64,000 nucleotides of DNA from Strigops habroptila (GCF_004027225.2 NC_046358.1:4182720-4246719), one strand, 5' to 3'. Positions 49,109 to 60,595 are shown, counted from the first letter of the stretch. Program-made: numbers and translations. The notes: generated by a model not told the origin, from the letters alone.

Positions 49109-49367
49109 CTTTAAACTGAAAGAGGGTAGATATAGGTTTGATATAAGGAAGATTTGGATTAGATATACAGAAGAAGTTCTTCCCTGTGAGGGTGGTGAAA
49201 CACAGGCACAGGCTGTCCAGAGAAGCTGTGGCTGCCCCATCCCTGGCAGTGTTCAAGGCCAGGTTGGACGGGGCTTGGAGCAACCTGGTCTAGTGGAAGG
49301 TGTCCCTGCCCGTGACACCGGGTGAGCTTTAAGGTCCCTTACAACACAAATCATTCTATGGTCCTGT
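49109..49367 (+). mobile_element. CR1 LINE 3' fragment, copy 21, with internal duplication
   Basis: About 260 bases from 'tctttaaactgaaagagggt' with the 'gatata(aggaag)' word repeated at 49,140 and 49,162, 22 bases apart. It then follows 'aagttcttccctgtgagggt', 'aggctgtccagagaagctgt' and 'agtggaaggtgtccctgccc', with the stretch up to 'gggtgagctttaag' shortened by deletion. The duplication sits at the same place as in copy 13 but has another period. Confidence 0.93.
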
Positions 49368-50031
49368 GCACCTGAGGGTGATGCATGCAACGTGTATGGC
49401 ATTCAGTGAGTGGTACCTGCTCTCCAAGTGCAGCCCTCTCCCATAGCCCCTCCTGTCTCATGCTATCCAAGATGCACAAAGGAGGACTTGTTACGTGGCC
49501 AGTGTTTGTCCATTACATGACCACATGCTCATCCTGCCAACAGTGTGAGATGTCTGCAGGATAATACACAGGCTAGTGGGAAAGCTGATGAGCACCGCTG
49601 CTGCAAAAAGAGAGAAGGATTTGTTTAATCCTGGGACCAGAGAAAGAGAATGATGCTCCTCAGAAGGGCGAGAGACCTCCTGACCTTCCTTCATTTTAGA
49701 TTTTGCTTGCCTGGTTTGTTTTTAGTATCTTTGAGGATTTCAAGAGGATCACATTATTGTTACTATCAGATTACTATCTGATAGTTACTATGTCTATTAT
49801 ATTTATCTCTGTTCTGCCAGGAGAGAAGAGGCAGGATCCCATTGCGCTGCTTTATGCCACATGCCAAGAACAAAGAACCGGTGCTGTGAGCGTGCTGCCT
49901 GCTGCGTGGAGCGGATACACTACACAAAGCAGGGAAGCCCGTGGAAACAATGCAATGACATTGGTCAGCAGAGTAACCTGGAGCCTCACCGTTCTCTCAT
50001 TGCTGTAATCACTGGGGCAAACAAGAGCTTA
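49368..50031. other. Single-copy DNA with a short perfect hairpin
   Basis: No gene is recognised. At 49,762-49,785 the 10-base word actatcagat is followed by tact and its exact reverse complement. It lacks a following T run and is probably incidental. Confidence 0.5.
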
Positions 50032-50560
50032 ATCATAGAAACATAGTATCAACTCAGTTGGAAAAGATCTTTAAGATTATCAAGTCCAACCCTTTACCCC
50101 AGCACTGCCAAGGCCACCACTAACCATGGCACTGAGGGCCTCGTCTACACGGTGTGTGAACACTTCCAGGGACGGTGACTCCAGCACTGCCCTGGGCAGC
50201 CTGTTCTGATGCCTGAGCGCCCTTTGGGGAAGGAATTGTTCCTCATCTCCATCTAAACCTCCCTTGGTGCAGCTTGAGGCCATTTCCTCTTGTCCCATCC
50301 CTTGTTCCTTGGGAGCAGAGACCAGCCCCCTCCTGGCTCCATCCTCCTGTCAGGCAGTTGGAGAAAGCGATAAGGTCCCCCCCAAGCCTTCTCTTCTCCA
50401 GACTAAACCCCCCCAGGTCCCTCAGCCATTCCCCATCGCACTTGTGCTCCAGGCCCTGCACCAGCTCTGTTGCCCTTCTCTGGCCCCACTCCAGCACCTC
50501 AATGTCTCTCTTTTAGTGAGGGGCTCAGAACTCAACACAGGATTCCAGTACAGTGGGGTT
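50032..50560 (-). mobile_element. CR1 LINE 3' fragment, copy 22 (longest in the window)
   Basis: About 530 bases. Read on -, it runs from 'gttgagttctgagcccctca' through 'ggtgctggagtggggccaga', 'ctggtgcagggcctggagca', 'cctcaagctgcaccaaggga', 'ggctgcccagggcagtgctg' and 'ggcagtgctggggtaaaggg' to 'ttggacttgataatcttaaa' and one mutated tail. It belongs to the subfamily of copies 9 and 18. The reverse transcriptase region is not reached, and the open frames over it are untranslated-region products. It ends some 400 bases before the CpG island. Confidence 0.94.
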
Positions 50561-50740
50561 TGAACAGTGAACAACGTGCCAGCCCTGCTGCTGTTTACAG
50601 GGTTCACCAGGGCAGCAAAACTACCCAGTGGAATAACGTCGGAGTGGGTCATCGGGCTTGCTTTCACTTGGCAGAGAGCCACAGTTCACACCTCACAGGA
50701 GCAAAGCTCTGACCCGCCTTAAACATTAAGTTTAACATTA
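50561..50740. other. Short spacer between two CR1 ends
   Basis: The 180 bases separating copies 22 and 23 contain no recognisable signal. Part of it may be a diverged 5' continuation of copy 22. Confidence 0.4.
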
Positions 50741-50811
50741 ACCCCATGGCAGGGGGGGTTGGAACTAGATGATCTTAAGGTCCTTTCCAACCCAAACCAT
50801 TCTATGATTCT
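50741..50811 (+). mobile_element. CR1 LINE terminal fragment, copy 23
   Basis: About 70 bases: 'accccatggcagggggggtt', 'ggaactagatgatcttaagg', 'tcctttccaacccaaaccat', then a single tail unit. It lies about 120 bases upstream of the CpG island in opposite orientation to copy 22. Confidence 0.93.
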
Positions 50812-51072
50812 CAGTTGATGAGCTTCAAAGGGAAGAAGAGCTTTAGGTGAGGCAGGCACAGCAAGTGCAGACGACGCCAGAGCAGTGCTCGGTGAACTGA
50901 CTGTGGATGGAGGCAATGAGGTGGGCAAAGTGAGGGGCCATCAGGAGCCCAGCGCTGATGGGGAGTGGGAACCGCCATTCGCTTTACGGAGCGAGTCTGA
51001 CGGGGCCGGAGCGGCCGGGAAGCGGCAGGTCCCAGCGGGAGGGCAAGCAGCCAGCCCGGGCACGGCACAGCC

Positions 51073-51153
51073 ATGGGTGAGACGCCGCCACTCCGCAGCC
51101 CCCTCAACGGGGGCCGGAGACACGGCCAGCGGCCCGCCCCGGGGCTGGCTTAG
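51073..51153 (+). other. Short upstream open frame in the CpG island
   Basis: An ATG in good context (gccATGG) opens 26 codons (MGETPPLRSPL...) to a TAG at 51,151-51,153. Directly after the ATGG the bases GTGAGA at 51,077 match a splice donor closely, so an alternative first exon could end within the start codon's own codon 2. If transcription starts above this point it would be an upstream open frame. If it starts below, it is promoter DNA. Confidence 0.2.
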
Positions 51154-51189
51154 CGCAGCCGCCGGCTCCGCCCCGCGGGGCTGGGGGCA

Positions 51190-51251
51190 GAGCTAACGCC
51201 ACATCGGCGGAGGGAGGGAGGGAGGCAGGCAGCGAGCGGACCGGCGAGCAG
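51190..51251 (+). other. Inferred untranslated exon 1 (3' end defined by donor)
   Basis: The sequence gcgagcggaccggcgagcag ends at 51,251 and is followed by GTAGGC, a good 5' splice site with AG before the cut and purine at +3. The exon start is not visible and was placed just below the second GC box. The section lacks a start codon in good context, so this is probably 5' untranslated. A G-rich run (51,209-51,225) lies within it. Confidence 0.45.
51209..51225 (+). repeat. (GGGA)n tract, possible G-quadruplex in the 5' untranslated exon
   Basis: Three GGG runs flanked by GG pairs, each separated by a single A, form a potential two- or three-tier quadruplex on the + strand. Such tracts in 5' untranslated RNA can affect translation, but this copy has only three full GGG runs. 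Confidence 0.5.
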
Positions 51252-52506
51252 GTAGGCGCTGCGGCCGCCCGCCCGCTCTCGGGGAGTGGGGCTGGCTTGG
51301 CCTGGACTCCTGCTGGGCTCGGCGGCTCCGCTCTCCTCGGCATGGGGGTCTCGGCGGTGCGATGCGGGGGGCCGGAGTCGGTCTTGGTGGGGATCGTAGC
51401 GGCGGGGTCTTCCCGCGGAGCGGGGGGCTCCTGCCGCCGTGGTGCAGCCGAATTGGAGGCAGCCCCAGGGAGACCCCCGCCTCTTCTCTCTTTTCCTCTT
51501 CTCTCTGCTTCTCTCCTCCCGGGGGGTGGCTGTTGCCAGGGCCGCGGGCAGCCTCTCTGGGGCTAAGTCTCCATTGCTCACACATATGCCCGTTCAGACT
51601 GAAACTAGTGGGTGAGTTTTGACCCTCTTGTGTGGCTGGTGTATGGCTTAAAAGGAGAGATATAATCGTCACCAGGTGCAGTGGACCTGGGACAGGATGA
51701 GCCCCGCAGGCTGGGTGCTGTATCGCTGTAAAGGGGTTTCGACAGGCTGAGTGTGCCTCAGACCGGGCAGTGCCGCTGTCTTCATCGGGACTCTGCCTTC
51801 ATTGATGCTAAGACGTATATTAGATGCTTCTGTGGCAGTCTTACCCCTGTTACAGCTACAGAAAGCTGGTACTGGCCCAGCCTGTTGTGTCCCCCCTTTT
51901 TTTCCCCCCTCCCTTTTAAAATGCTGGTGAAGAGTTCAGGGTAGTGTTCCAATTTCAACAGCTGGGTAGGTGTTGGCTGTGGATTGCCTTGCAGTGTGAC
52001 TGTTGAATCTGTTGATATGGGGATAACGGCTTGTTACAACCCAGGCATGCCTTTTCTGCCCCAGAGCATAAAAGCTCTGCTGTGTATATGCTTTGATGTG
52101 AAATTGAGCACTCGCTACGAGAAAGAGGGGGTAGGAAAAGAACAACCGTCCTGGAATCTAAATGTTGGCTTCAGTAAACTGTGAAGCTGGTTGAGGATGA
52201 AGTGTTCCTACGCCTTGGACCAGCTCTAGCATTTCCATCTTGTGCATGAGATGAGAGCTTGAAACTAATACACTAGCTGTGCAAGGGAGGGACAGGCTGT
52301 CCTGCTGCAGTGCTGTGAGAGCTGGTGGCTGGGGAGGAGAGCAGCTTCTGGAGATGTTTGTGCTGCTGCTGGCAATAGAGGTTTGCAGGGATATAACGCA
52401 TCCCAGTGCTAGTGAAGCCTCACCGGTGTGATTCTGCGCAAGCGAGGATGCACAGCTGGAGTGTGTGGTCTGGAAATCTGACATCAGTGATTCTTCCTCT
52501 CCACAG

Positions 52507-52568
52507 AAGATGGTTTTTAACTTTCTCAGGCAACTTGGGCTTGAGAAAAATCCTCTTCAAAGCCTGAG
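52507..52568 (+). other. Candidate exon 2 with start codon
   Basis: A pyrimidine-rich acceptor (gattcttcctctccacag) is followed by AAG and an ATG at 52,510. The frame reads MVFNFLRQLGLEKNPLQSL and ends with two bases of a split codon at GAG|GTGTGA. The donor is moderate. Without splicing the frame stops 18 codons later. Its phase fits the candidate exon at 61,647. It could equally be chance. Confidence 0.22.
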
Positions 52569-53667
52569 GTGTGAGCCTGCTGCCGTGAAGCTTACTCACT
52601 GCATGATAACCATTAAGTAGAAGCATGTGGCTGGGATCGTTTCGGTGAACCACAAGGTCCAAGTGTAGAAACACTGCTCTGAAAGTCTTGTGAGAGGAGC
52701 AGTCTCAGTAGTGTGCTGCTGTATGCTGACGTCAAGCATATGGCAAGCTGTAAAAATGACACATTACTTGGATCTTACAAAATACTTCACAGGAACTAAG
52801 TGAGAAGAAAGTGTTAATGGGGAAGAAGGGCACTGGTGGTGCAGTCAATGACCTGTTCTGCACTGTTGCTGCATGGGTGGTGGCAGTCCTGCCAATGTCT
52901 CATCATCGGACCTCTTTGTGGTTGGTACAGTGGGGTGGTTTTTAACGTTCATGCTTGTTTCTGGTCTTTTGGCTGCAGCAAGAACTCCCACACGTACAGT
53001 TGTGCTTCTTTTAAAAAGAAAGAATCCATTGCTCATGTTGGGCTGCCACATGAGTAAAAAGGACCTTTGCCAACTGCTCTGCAAGCCAGTGTGTGGATTT
53101 GGAGTGGCTCAGGGAAGTGAGTAGCCTCTCCTTGCTGCTAATGTCCCTTCATTTAACACTTCATTCATAGAAGGCTCTTGCTTCCGATATAGCTTCACTC
53201 AGTGGAGCCTCTCTGGGCCTGAAACCTTCTTGGTCTGGGTTTCTCCATCCTTGCTGAGGGCTCTGGGGATGGCTGGGACAACATCCGTATCCCTGTGCTG
53301 CGGGGCAGGGGTGGCTAGGTGAAGCCTTGCAGCGTTTGCTCAGCTTCTTACCTGCCTGTGACAGAAATAGAGCAAGACGCAAGCTCAGTGCCTGGAGAAA
53401 GCTCTCCCCCCAGGCAATCTCTGTCCTGCTGCATGGAAGCTCCTCCCTTAAGAGGATTTAGCGGCTTTAATGGTGCAGCTCATCTGGACTCTCTTCATTC
53501 CTGTTATTGTCTCTATTTTAGTTCTCAGGGGGGAACAGGCAGGTGTAATGTGACCTACAACCCTAAGTTGGTGCAGGAGATGCTCTAACAAGGCCTTCCC
53601 ACGGCTCCATGGAGGTTTCCTGCCTCTGCTGCCCAAGACAATCTCTGCTTCAAACTCCATGAAACGT

Positions 53668-53680
53668 GGGGGGGGGGGGG
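53668..53680. repeat. Run of 13 G
   Basis: A mononucleotide G tract on + within single-copy DNA. The exact count may be affected by sequencing. Confidence 0.85.
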
Positions 53681-54513
53681 AATAATAGGAGATTCCTCAT
53701 CTGACTGTAGCTGAGGAAAGGTTTTATCCCCCTCCTGTATCTCCATGTCCTTGTGTCACAGCTGTAAAGCAGCAGGGGACCATCCAGGACTGCAGACATT
53801 CATCCACAAGATGTTTAAATCGAGACGTGCAGTGGGAGTTTTGCACACCTCTGGTAACCACAGGCTCTGAGGTGCTTTCCCCAGACCATGGCTGTGGTTC
53901 CTGGTGCCTGCTGGCACTGTTACAGCAGGAAGCACACAGCAGAGGCAGAAAAGCACCGCTGCAAGGACCTTGGGCACTGATGGCACAGGATCTATTACGG
54001 GAAAGGGAGGGTGGTGCCAGGAGGTGGACCATGCCCCATGCTATCTGAAGTGGTAATTATTGCTTTGCTTTAGTGGTGTGGGTGGCATGTCAGCCACTTT
54101 CTTCCTGGTTTCCTTTCTGTTCTGGACACTGGTGAATGGGAGGGCTCAGGCTAAGGTTGAGTGGCTTGGAAAGCTGGAGGAGGTAGCAATGCTTCCAGTG
54201 GGCCTGTGCAGTAGGGGATGGTTGGAGCCTCAGTTCTTGTACTTCTTTCTCAGTTTCCTCTTTGGAAAAACTTGTGTGCATCAAAACTAACTTCTTACTG
54301 CCAGGAACTCTGGCCCTCACGCAGAGTGCCTTAACTTCACCTCTCTAAAATAAGAGCATGACATCTGCATCCCTTTCTTCTCCTTCCCTGCCTTCATTTA
54401 TCTCTGAACATGGATCATGACATCCTGGGATCTGGGGTCCTTATGTACAATAAAGGGTGAGCTGGGCCCAGTAAGATTGCCCCCTGCCCCGAAGTTGTCA
54501 GCTTTGGTGGCCT

Positions 54514-54609
54514 AAGAAATGTGCTCTTGCACTGATGATTCTGTTGGAAGAATGTGGGATTGGAGCTTTCTATCGACAAATGATTGATGACATGTGCATG
54601 AAGGTAGTG
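54514..54609 (+). other. Weak candidate exon with donor
   Basis: A frame open from at least 54,499 reads KKCALALMILLEECGIG, then AFYRQMIDDMCMK, and meets a donor-like ATGAAG|GTAGTGAG at about 54,604. The acceptor side (ggtggcctaag) lacks a pyrimidine tract. It is kept only because of the coding-like composition. No family is recognised. Confidence 0.1.
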
Positions 54610-57600
54610 AGCTGCAGTGGTTACCTAACCACCTCCATCTCTTCCTGGCTTGTCTGTATTCTTTTAAGGAATGAAATGGAGGAAAGCCTAAAAATGACAG
54701 TCTCTCTCTTGGCATGGCAAAAGGAATTAATGCAGGAGACACAGCCAGTGCCAGCAGTTCCTTGATGGTTGGTCAGAGCCTGTTTGCTGAAAGCTCTCTG
54801 GTTCATCAGGGCTTGGAGACACTGAAGCAGTTAGTGGCTGACTTGAAACTAGACAGGGTGATAAGTGAAGCACAAGGAACTGCACGCTGGAGATTGCTTA
54901 AATCATTGCTTGTGTGTGCTGACAGATTCAGAGCGAGCTGATTTTCTGGAAGAAAGATGAGGCGTTACTGTGGGCAGCTCTGTGAAAGGGACCGCCTGGT
55001 AGGTGACAGCAGAAAAAGGGAATAAAACAGGAGCCTGTTGGGATGGGGACAGGGAGCAGACCCTGCTGGCTTGGTGCCCAAGCCTGTGTCCTCTCAGACA
55101 AGGCAGAGCCAGGGAAGCTGGGTGGTTCGGGGCTTATCCAACATACAGAGGAGAAAGGGAAGGAGGCTGGGCTGAAGACAGGCTTTTTTCCTGTGGGAAG
55201 AGGCACATACACGGGCTGTCTGACTGACTGCTCTAGTTCTTTTATCTCCTTGATGGAGCTTCAGAACTGGGACAACACCATTAAAAGCAAGTCAAATCAA
55301 AGCATGGTGTGTGTGCTTAATTTCCGAGGCTTGCTGCTGAGGTAGGAGCTCAGGAGCTGGGAAGATCTGTCTCTTCTGTGCCACCAGGAGCCCTGAGAAG
55401 AACTGGTGCATTTGTTAAAGATGTTGCTGGGCTGCAGCTTTAGTTTCTCTGCAGCACAGTGTGAGCAAATAGGTGCATCACAAAAATGCTTTACCTTTTA
55501 CTGCAAAATTGCTGCTGGGCTGTAAAGCACATCGCTGATCTCTTCCAGTGTGATGATAATCCCAGGCCATGTGTACTGGGGAAATGCTGATCTGGGGCAA
55601 GTTATCCATGTTAGATACCCAGCATTTGATTTGAAGTTGTACAATGAGAGTTCCCCTTGTAGACAACACTAATTCTGCTTCAGGGAGGTCTCTTGTATGC
55701 AAGCAAAGGAAGAGATGAGCCATTGGAGCTGCAGCCATGCACCTTGAGCTAAGCTGAGCTGCCCATCGCTGGAGTCAGGGACTTGGTTGTTTCTGCTGCT
55801 GCTCCCATCCATGGCGGTTTGGGAAAGGGGAGGGATTGGACCTAGCTTACAGGGATTTGCATAGCACGGCCTGAACTTGCTGTGAAGTAGCTTTACCTGT
55901 TGGGAACAAAGGAGGCTATTTCCCAGAGCTGCCCTGAAGAACGGCTTATAGTCAGTCACTGGATGTGGCTGTGTCCTCCACCAGCACCTTCCTTTGGCCA
56001 CTACCTCTGTGATCCATGAGGTTTCTTTCTGTGCCCTCACTGGGACGGAGTTGAGGGGCCACATGGGAGCTCTATGCCCTGAGCTCCTGCTGTCTGTCTA
56101 GTTTTAAAAGCAACCCACTCCAGGACCTTGATTGTGCTTAGGCTGTTGTGGCACAGGTTCCAATGAGGTGCCTCTAGGTGTTTTCTGCATCAGGGTCACA
56201 ACCTGTGCTGCATTGGTGCAGGGCTTCAGGAACTGCATCAGGCAGGTTGGAAGTGACATCCTGCCACTTGGCTAGGACTGCAAGGGCTGCTGCCATCATC
56301 CCATAATATGAGAATATGCAGATCCTAAACACCTGGAGCTCGCATGTCTCCTGTGATAGATGATGAGCAGTTTGGTTGGGAATCAGTTGTGATTCCCACA
56401 ACTAAGTCTAAATTAATTAGAAGAGCTCTACTGTTGCACAGAATGGCTCAGTGTTCTGGTTAGACCTTACCAGGGAAGCTTCTTTACCTTCCATGGCATT
56501 TCAGTTTCTAAGTATTCAAGTCTTAGATGCTAAAATATCTATGTTGGGAATGTCTTACTCCCTTCCTACCAGATTTTTGTTCCCATTTTCTCCTTGGTCC
56601 TGCAAATGGCTTCTTTAACTTGCAATATATGTGGACAGAAATTGAAGAGAGGTTCTGTATTTAGGATCAAGTGATTTTTTAGACTTTGGTCCCCAGAGCT
56701 AACAGGCCTGCTTTTGAAAGGCACCATGTGGGCTGCTCTGCTCTTCTCCTTTCTGCTTGTAATCAAATAATTTGTAGAGTACTCTTTGCCATTCTGGCTG
56801 CTTTGATGATAGGACACCACCTCTCGGTTATAATCATGCGTTGATTCTGGGGCTTGTTTCATGCTGGTGCTGTGGTGCAATCAGAGCATCTTGTGGAGCT
56901 GGTCATGTGTCTGCGTATGTGTCAGCATGGACTAAAGCTGCTGGTGATGAGTCAATCTTGAGTGGCTTCTCTGGAACGTCCTCAACTTCCCAGTGTGCTT
57001 TTCTGAGTAAACTCTGTCTCCTTTCCCCTCGCTCCTACTCTTCTGTGTCTTGTGATCACAGAGCTGGGCTCCCTGTTCACACAGAAGCGTGGATCCAGAA
57101 TACTGTGCTTGGCTTAGACTGAGGACACTACTGATCATCAAGGCTGTTTTCCCCCCTGCTCTTGCCTCAAGTTTTGCATTGACCAAGCAGAGATTGGGAA
57201 CTATTTTGCAGCATCTGTATGCTTGAAGAAACTGGGGCTTAAAAGGCAGGGAGCAGTTCTATTTATGCTCATCTCTGAAGTCTCTCAGAGGGGGGGGAGA
57301 ATGAAATCCACCCAGACAAAACCCAGCTGCCTGGATTGGATGTGCTTTCCCAACAGTCTAAGAAGCTGCTGGGCTCTTCTTTGCATTCAGGTCCCTTTCT
57401 AATGCAGGCTTGCAGAGGGCTTGCAGAGACACTGCACATGGAATAACTAAAGAGCCCTCCAAGTCATGCAGTAAATCTGCCTATTCCCGAAGGAAGCTCT
57501 TTTAATTAGAGAAGACTTTGGCTCCACAGCTGCTGTACAGGACAGTGCTGGACCACTGCTGTGTGTGAAACAAGGTAAAGTCACACAAGGGGTTGCTCCC

Positions 57601-58675
57601 AAGGGGTTTGCTGCACCTCCCTGGGCACAGGAGTGGAAAGGGAGGCTGCAGGTATAACAGAGGTCCTTCGAGGCTGGTGGTGAGGTAGGAAGCCTCAAGC
57701 TTCCTGCTGGCAAGTCCCAGCCCCTCTGTGGGACTTTCTACAGGAGGTGGCTGCTCCCTCACACCAGATCCTCCAAGGCTGATAACACCTTGCCTGAGAG
57801 CAGCTAAAATAGAGGTGTTTGTGCCTTCTCCCAAGGGGTGGGAGGTGATACCACTGCCTGTCATGAGGGGAGTCGGAGTTTCGTCTCGCCCCTGCTCCCT
57901 GGGGGTGGTATTGTGACTTGTGGCTTCCTGGAACAAACCCAAGGTGGCCAAAATGCTGCTGCTGAAACCACGTGGCAATGTCTTCATGTCAAAAGCTGCA
58001 TCAAACTGGCTGCTACCTCAGCAGAAAAGGCTATTTCAAGGGAGGGCTATTTTGAGGAACAGCAAGCTGCTTTAATGGCCAAGACCTCAGAGGCTCCTTT
58101 GATTCGATGCTGCAGTCCTGCTGGTGGTCTCAGAGCCTGGGTGTTTCTGCATTCATTCCCAATCCACCATGCTACAGCTTCGGAGGCTCCTGTGGCGGTG
58201 GTAAAACAGTAAGTTCCTGCTTTGCATAGCTTCAGGCAGATGGGAAACCTCTTTCTAGCCCAGCTGTCAGCTACAAGCAAGACCTACCAGCGTGTATACA
58301 AGTAGATGGCCATGCACTCAGTGTTGTCCCATGGGAACCTAAACAGTTGCTCCTTGTTTGCCCGGAAGAGAGACAGCTTTCTCCATGGGGTGTTTGCTGT
58401 CAGGAGGAACTGCCTGTGGGGCAGTGTGAGCTGAGCCGGGTCAGCAGTTGTGTTACTGCAGTGCTGGCTGATGGTTATTCCTGTGCCCAGGGTCTCGGTG
58501 AAGAGCCCTGCAGTGTGTGGCTCTCTACATGGCAGCCACCCATCACAGCAGGAGCAGGCAATGGGGCTTTGCTGGGCTGGGTTTCAAGCTGCTGCACAAG
58601 TGAGTGCTGGGCACATATCCTTGGGGGCAAAGGGACCCTTGTGTCACAGCCGTAACCTGCACGAGACCCCGTGCT

Positions 58676-58990
58676 GTAATTTGATGTCATTAGTAATTAT
58701 GGCTTCATTAAAACTTGTAGAACTGGTGTGATGTAGAAATGGTCTCTGGGGAGTGGGCTGTGAGGGAAAGAGCACGATGTGGAGGGACAGAGAAAGGAAA
58801 AAGAAGTGTCTGCAGCCCTATTAAGTAATCTTAGCTTGTATCATGATTTATTGATTAAAGGTGAAACAGCCCTGCTTTATTTCCTCTGAAATGGGAGCAT
58901 TTGTCTCTGCATTGAGGTCTATCTGATATTTGTTATTCTGGCTAAAAGTTCTTTCTTTTTAAAATAAATACCTCTGAACTACTGCTTTTC
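58676..58990. promoter_or_regulatory. Candidate intronic regulatory block
   Basis: An AT-rich island in a G/T-rich intron with homeobox-type words (gtcattagtaattatggc, gatttattgattaaagg, attaagtaatcttagc) and no repeat. AT-rich blocks of this kind are often deeply conserved enhancers, but conservation was not testable here. Confidence 0.2.
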
Positions 58991-59689
58991 CATCTCATCC
59001 TTCCAACATTGTTCCATCAGTCCTCTGGAATATTTGTGCTCTAAATATAGAAAAGGAGACCCTTTCAAGAAGGTAGAAGGGGCCACCAGTCTGTGTTCAG
59101 CTGAACCCATCCTCCAGACCACTGTGTGTAGGTCTGCAGGCTCCAAGGAGGCCCCTCCTGTTCCCAAAACAGACCCAGCTTTTCAAAGTCTTGCTGTGTA
59201 TTTTAACTGCCAGATTCCTGGGGAACGGATCCCATATGTCTGTTCCTCTTGGCTTGAGGCAGCCCTGTCCATACCCTCTGCATGTGGTGCTTAGAAGGAT
59301 GGATTGATTGTTTTCCTCTTTTTTTGGATGGTGGTTGGTGGAGGGGGGATCTTAACTGCAGATGGCAGGTCTATAATTGAGTAATGTTCTCCCATTGCTC
59401 CAATTAAACCTGCTGGGATTACCTGCACTGGTAATGTGTCAAGTAGCAGTCTGCCTTGGCCTCCTCCTCTTCATAGCAAGGAAACCAGAAGATTTGGAGC
59501 ATCTTTTCCAGCTGGATGAGTGTTTTCTGGAGGTCCCCTTTGTTTTCCAGCTTTGTCTGCTGAGATTGTGAATGGGAATGAAGCGGCTTCGCTGCAGCTT
59601 CTGTAGCAGCTTGTGCTGTGCTATTCTTGCTCCTCACAGCGCTGCCCTTTACTGCTGTACAATGCAGCTTTCTTTTCTTCCTCCTGTAG

Positions 59690-59736
59690 GAAGAGCCTGG
59701 AATAAGGAGACTGCTGAGCGAAGATGGAAGGAAAAG
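59690..59736 (+). other. Alternative candidate exon with start codon
   Basis: The best pyrimidine tract in the intron (gctttcttttcttcctcctgtag) precedes a 47-base segment containing ATG in good context (gaagATGG) and ending at AAAAG|GTGCTA. It would supply four codons (MEGK) and one base. Its phase does not fit the 61,647 exon, and the donor is weak. Confidence 0.12.
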
Positions 59737-59885
59737 GTGCTAGACAGTGCTGTCATACATCTGAGACTGTACAGCAGCCCTGTCTGGGATTGGCTCTTCC
59801 AGAGTAAAGCATGGAATTGCTGGAGTTGCATCCTCGGAGTGCTTACACCAGCAAGGGGGCTGTTGTGGCCAGGTCCTGCCAGTCG

Positions 59886-59973
59886 GCAGCCTGGTCTAAT
59901 GGAAGGTGTTCCTGCCCATGGTGTTGGAACTAGATGAGCTTTAAAGTCCCTTCCAACCCAAACCATTCTGTGA
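59886..59973 (+). mobile_element. CR1 LINE 3' fragment, copy 24
   Basis: About 88 bases: 'gcagcctggtctaatggaag', 'gtgttcctgcccatggtgtt', 'ggaactagatgagctttaaa', 'caacccaaaccattctgtga'. The 'gcaggggg' before 'ttggaac' is deleted. It is the only clear CR1 copy downstream of the CpG island. Confidence 0.9.
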
Positions 59974-60595
59974 TATTGGAGGGGGAAAATGTGGTTGCAG
60001 GTGTGTGTTTTTTACTAGAGGGAATGACTCAAAGCATCTGTGCTCTAAACTCTTGTACTGCAGGGCTTTTCTTGCCCTCCTGCCCTCTCTTAAGTCATCA
60101 TTTTGAAAAGAGAGGCTGCTTGAGACAGAGTCCCTTCCTCTGAAGCTTTTTATAGCTCTGGCTTTCCCTTTTCATTCATGCCTGATGGTAGTGTCAAGTG
60201 GTAACTGTGGTGTGAAACTCAGGATGTTGTGAAATGCTCATCCTCAGACTGTGACAGCGCTCATCATGCCGGCGGCCAGACCAGGCTCCAGTGGGACCCT
60301 GGGATGGTCTGATGGGAAGTAAAGCTTCTCCTAGGACAGAGGTTGGGTCCGGCAGTAACCTTTTGTGGCTGTGGCACTGCTGGGGTGTGAATGGCTCCCT
60401 ACCATGGAGTCCATTGAGTTGGGAGACCTGTGGCTTAGCCATCTCCATCTACTTGTTTGCTGAGTTGCTTTCCTTGTCTTCCTTGATATGTGTGTCTGGG
60501 AGAGACTACGAGATGCTTTGTGTGGGGATCTTGTACTTCTGACTCTGGATACTGGCAAATTGTAGAGTGAAGGGCCCATGGTTATGGTAGGACAG

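Larger units (their letters stand above)
50935..51560. promoter_or_regulatory. CpG island, probable promoter of a + strand gene
   Basis: CpG dinucleotides are dense from about 50,970 to 51,470 and rare everywhere else. GC boxes (ccgcccc) occur at 51,134-51,140 and 51,168-51,174. No TATA box is visible at a sensible distance, fitting a TATA-less island promoter with dispersed starts. A splice donor downstream at 51,252 gives the direction. Avian genes commonly start in such islands. A divergent transcript toward the left is possible but no - strand exon with a donor was found. Confidence 0.85.
51252..59885 (+). other. Inferred long first intron(s) of the + strand gene
   Basis: No CR1 copy is visible for about 9 kb. 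The + strand is by eye richer in G and T than C and A, as expected of DNA transcribed from left to right. No gene-like frame exceeds 100 codons. Candidate exons within it are listed separately. A run of 13 G lies at 53,668-53,680. Confidence 0.4.

Noticed and set aside
51150..51672. Long - strand frames (143 and 159 codons) across the CpG island
   Set aside because: GC-rich DNA has few stop codons. The products are Arg/Pro-rich, overlap in two phases, and no splice structure supports them.
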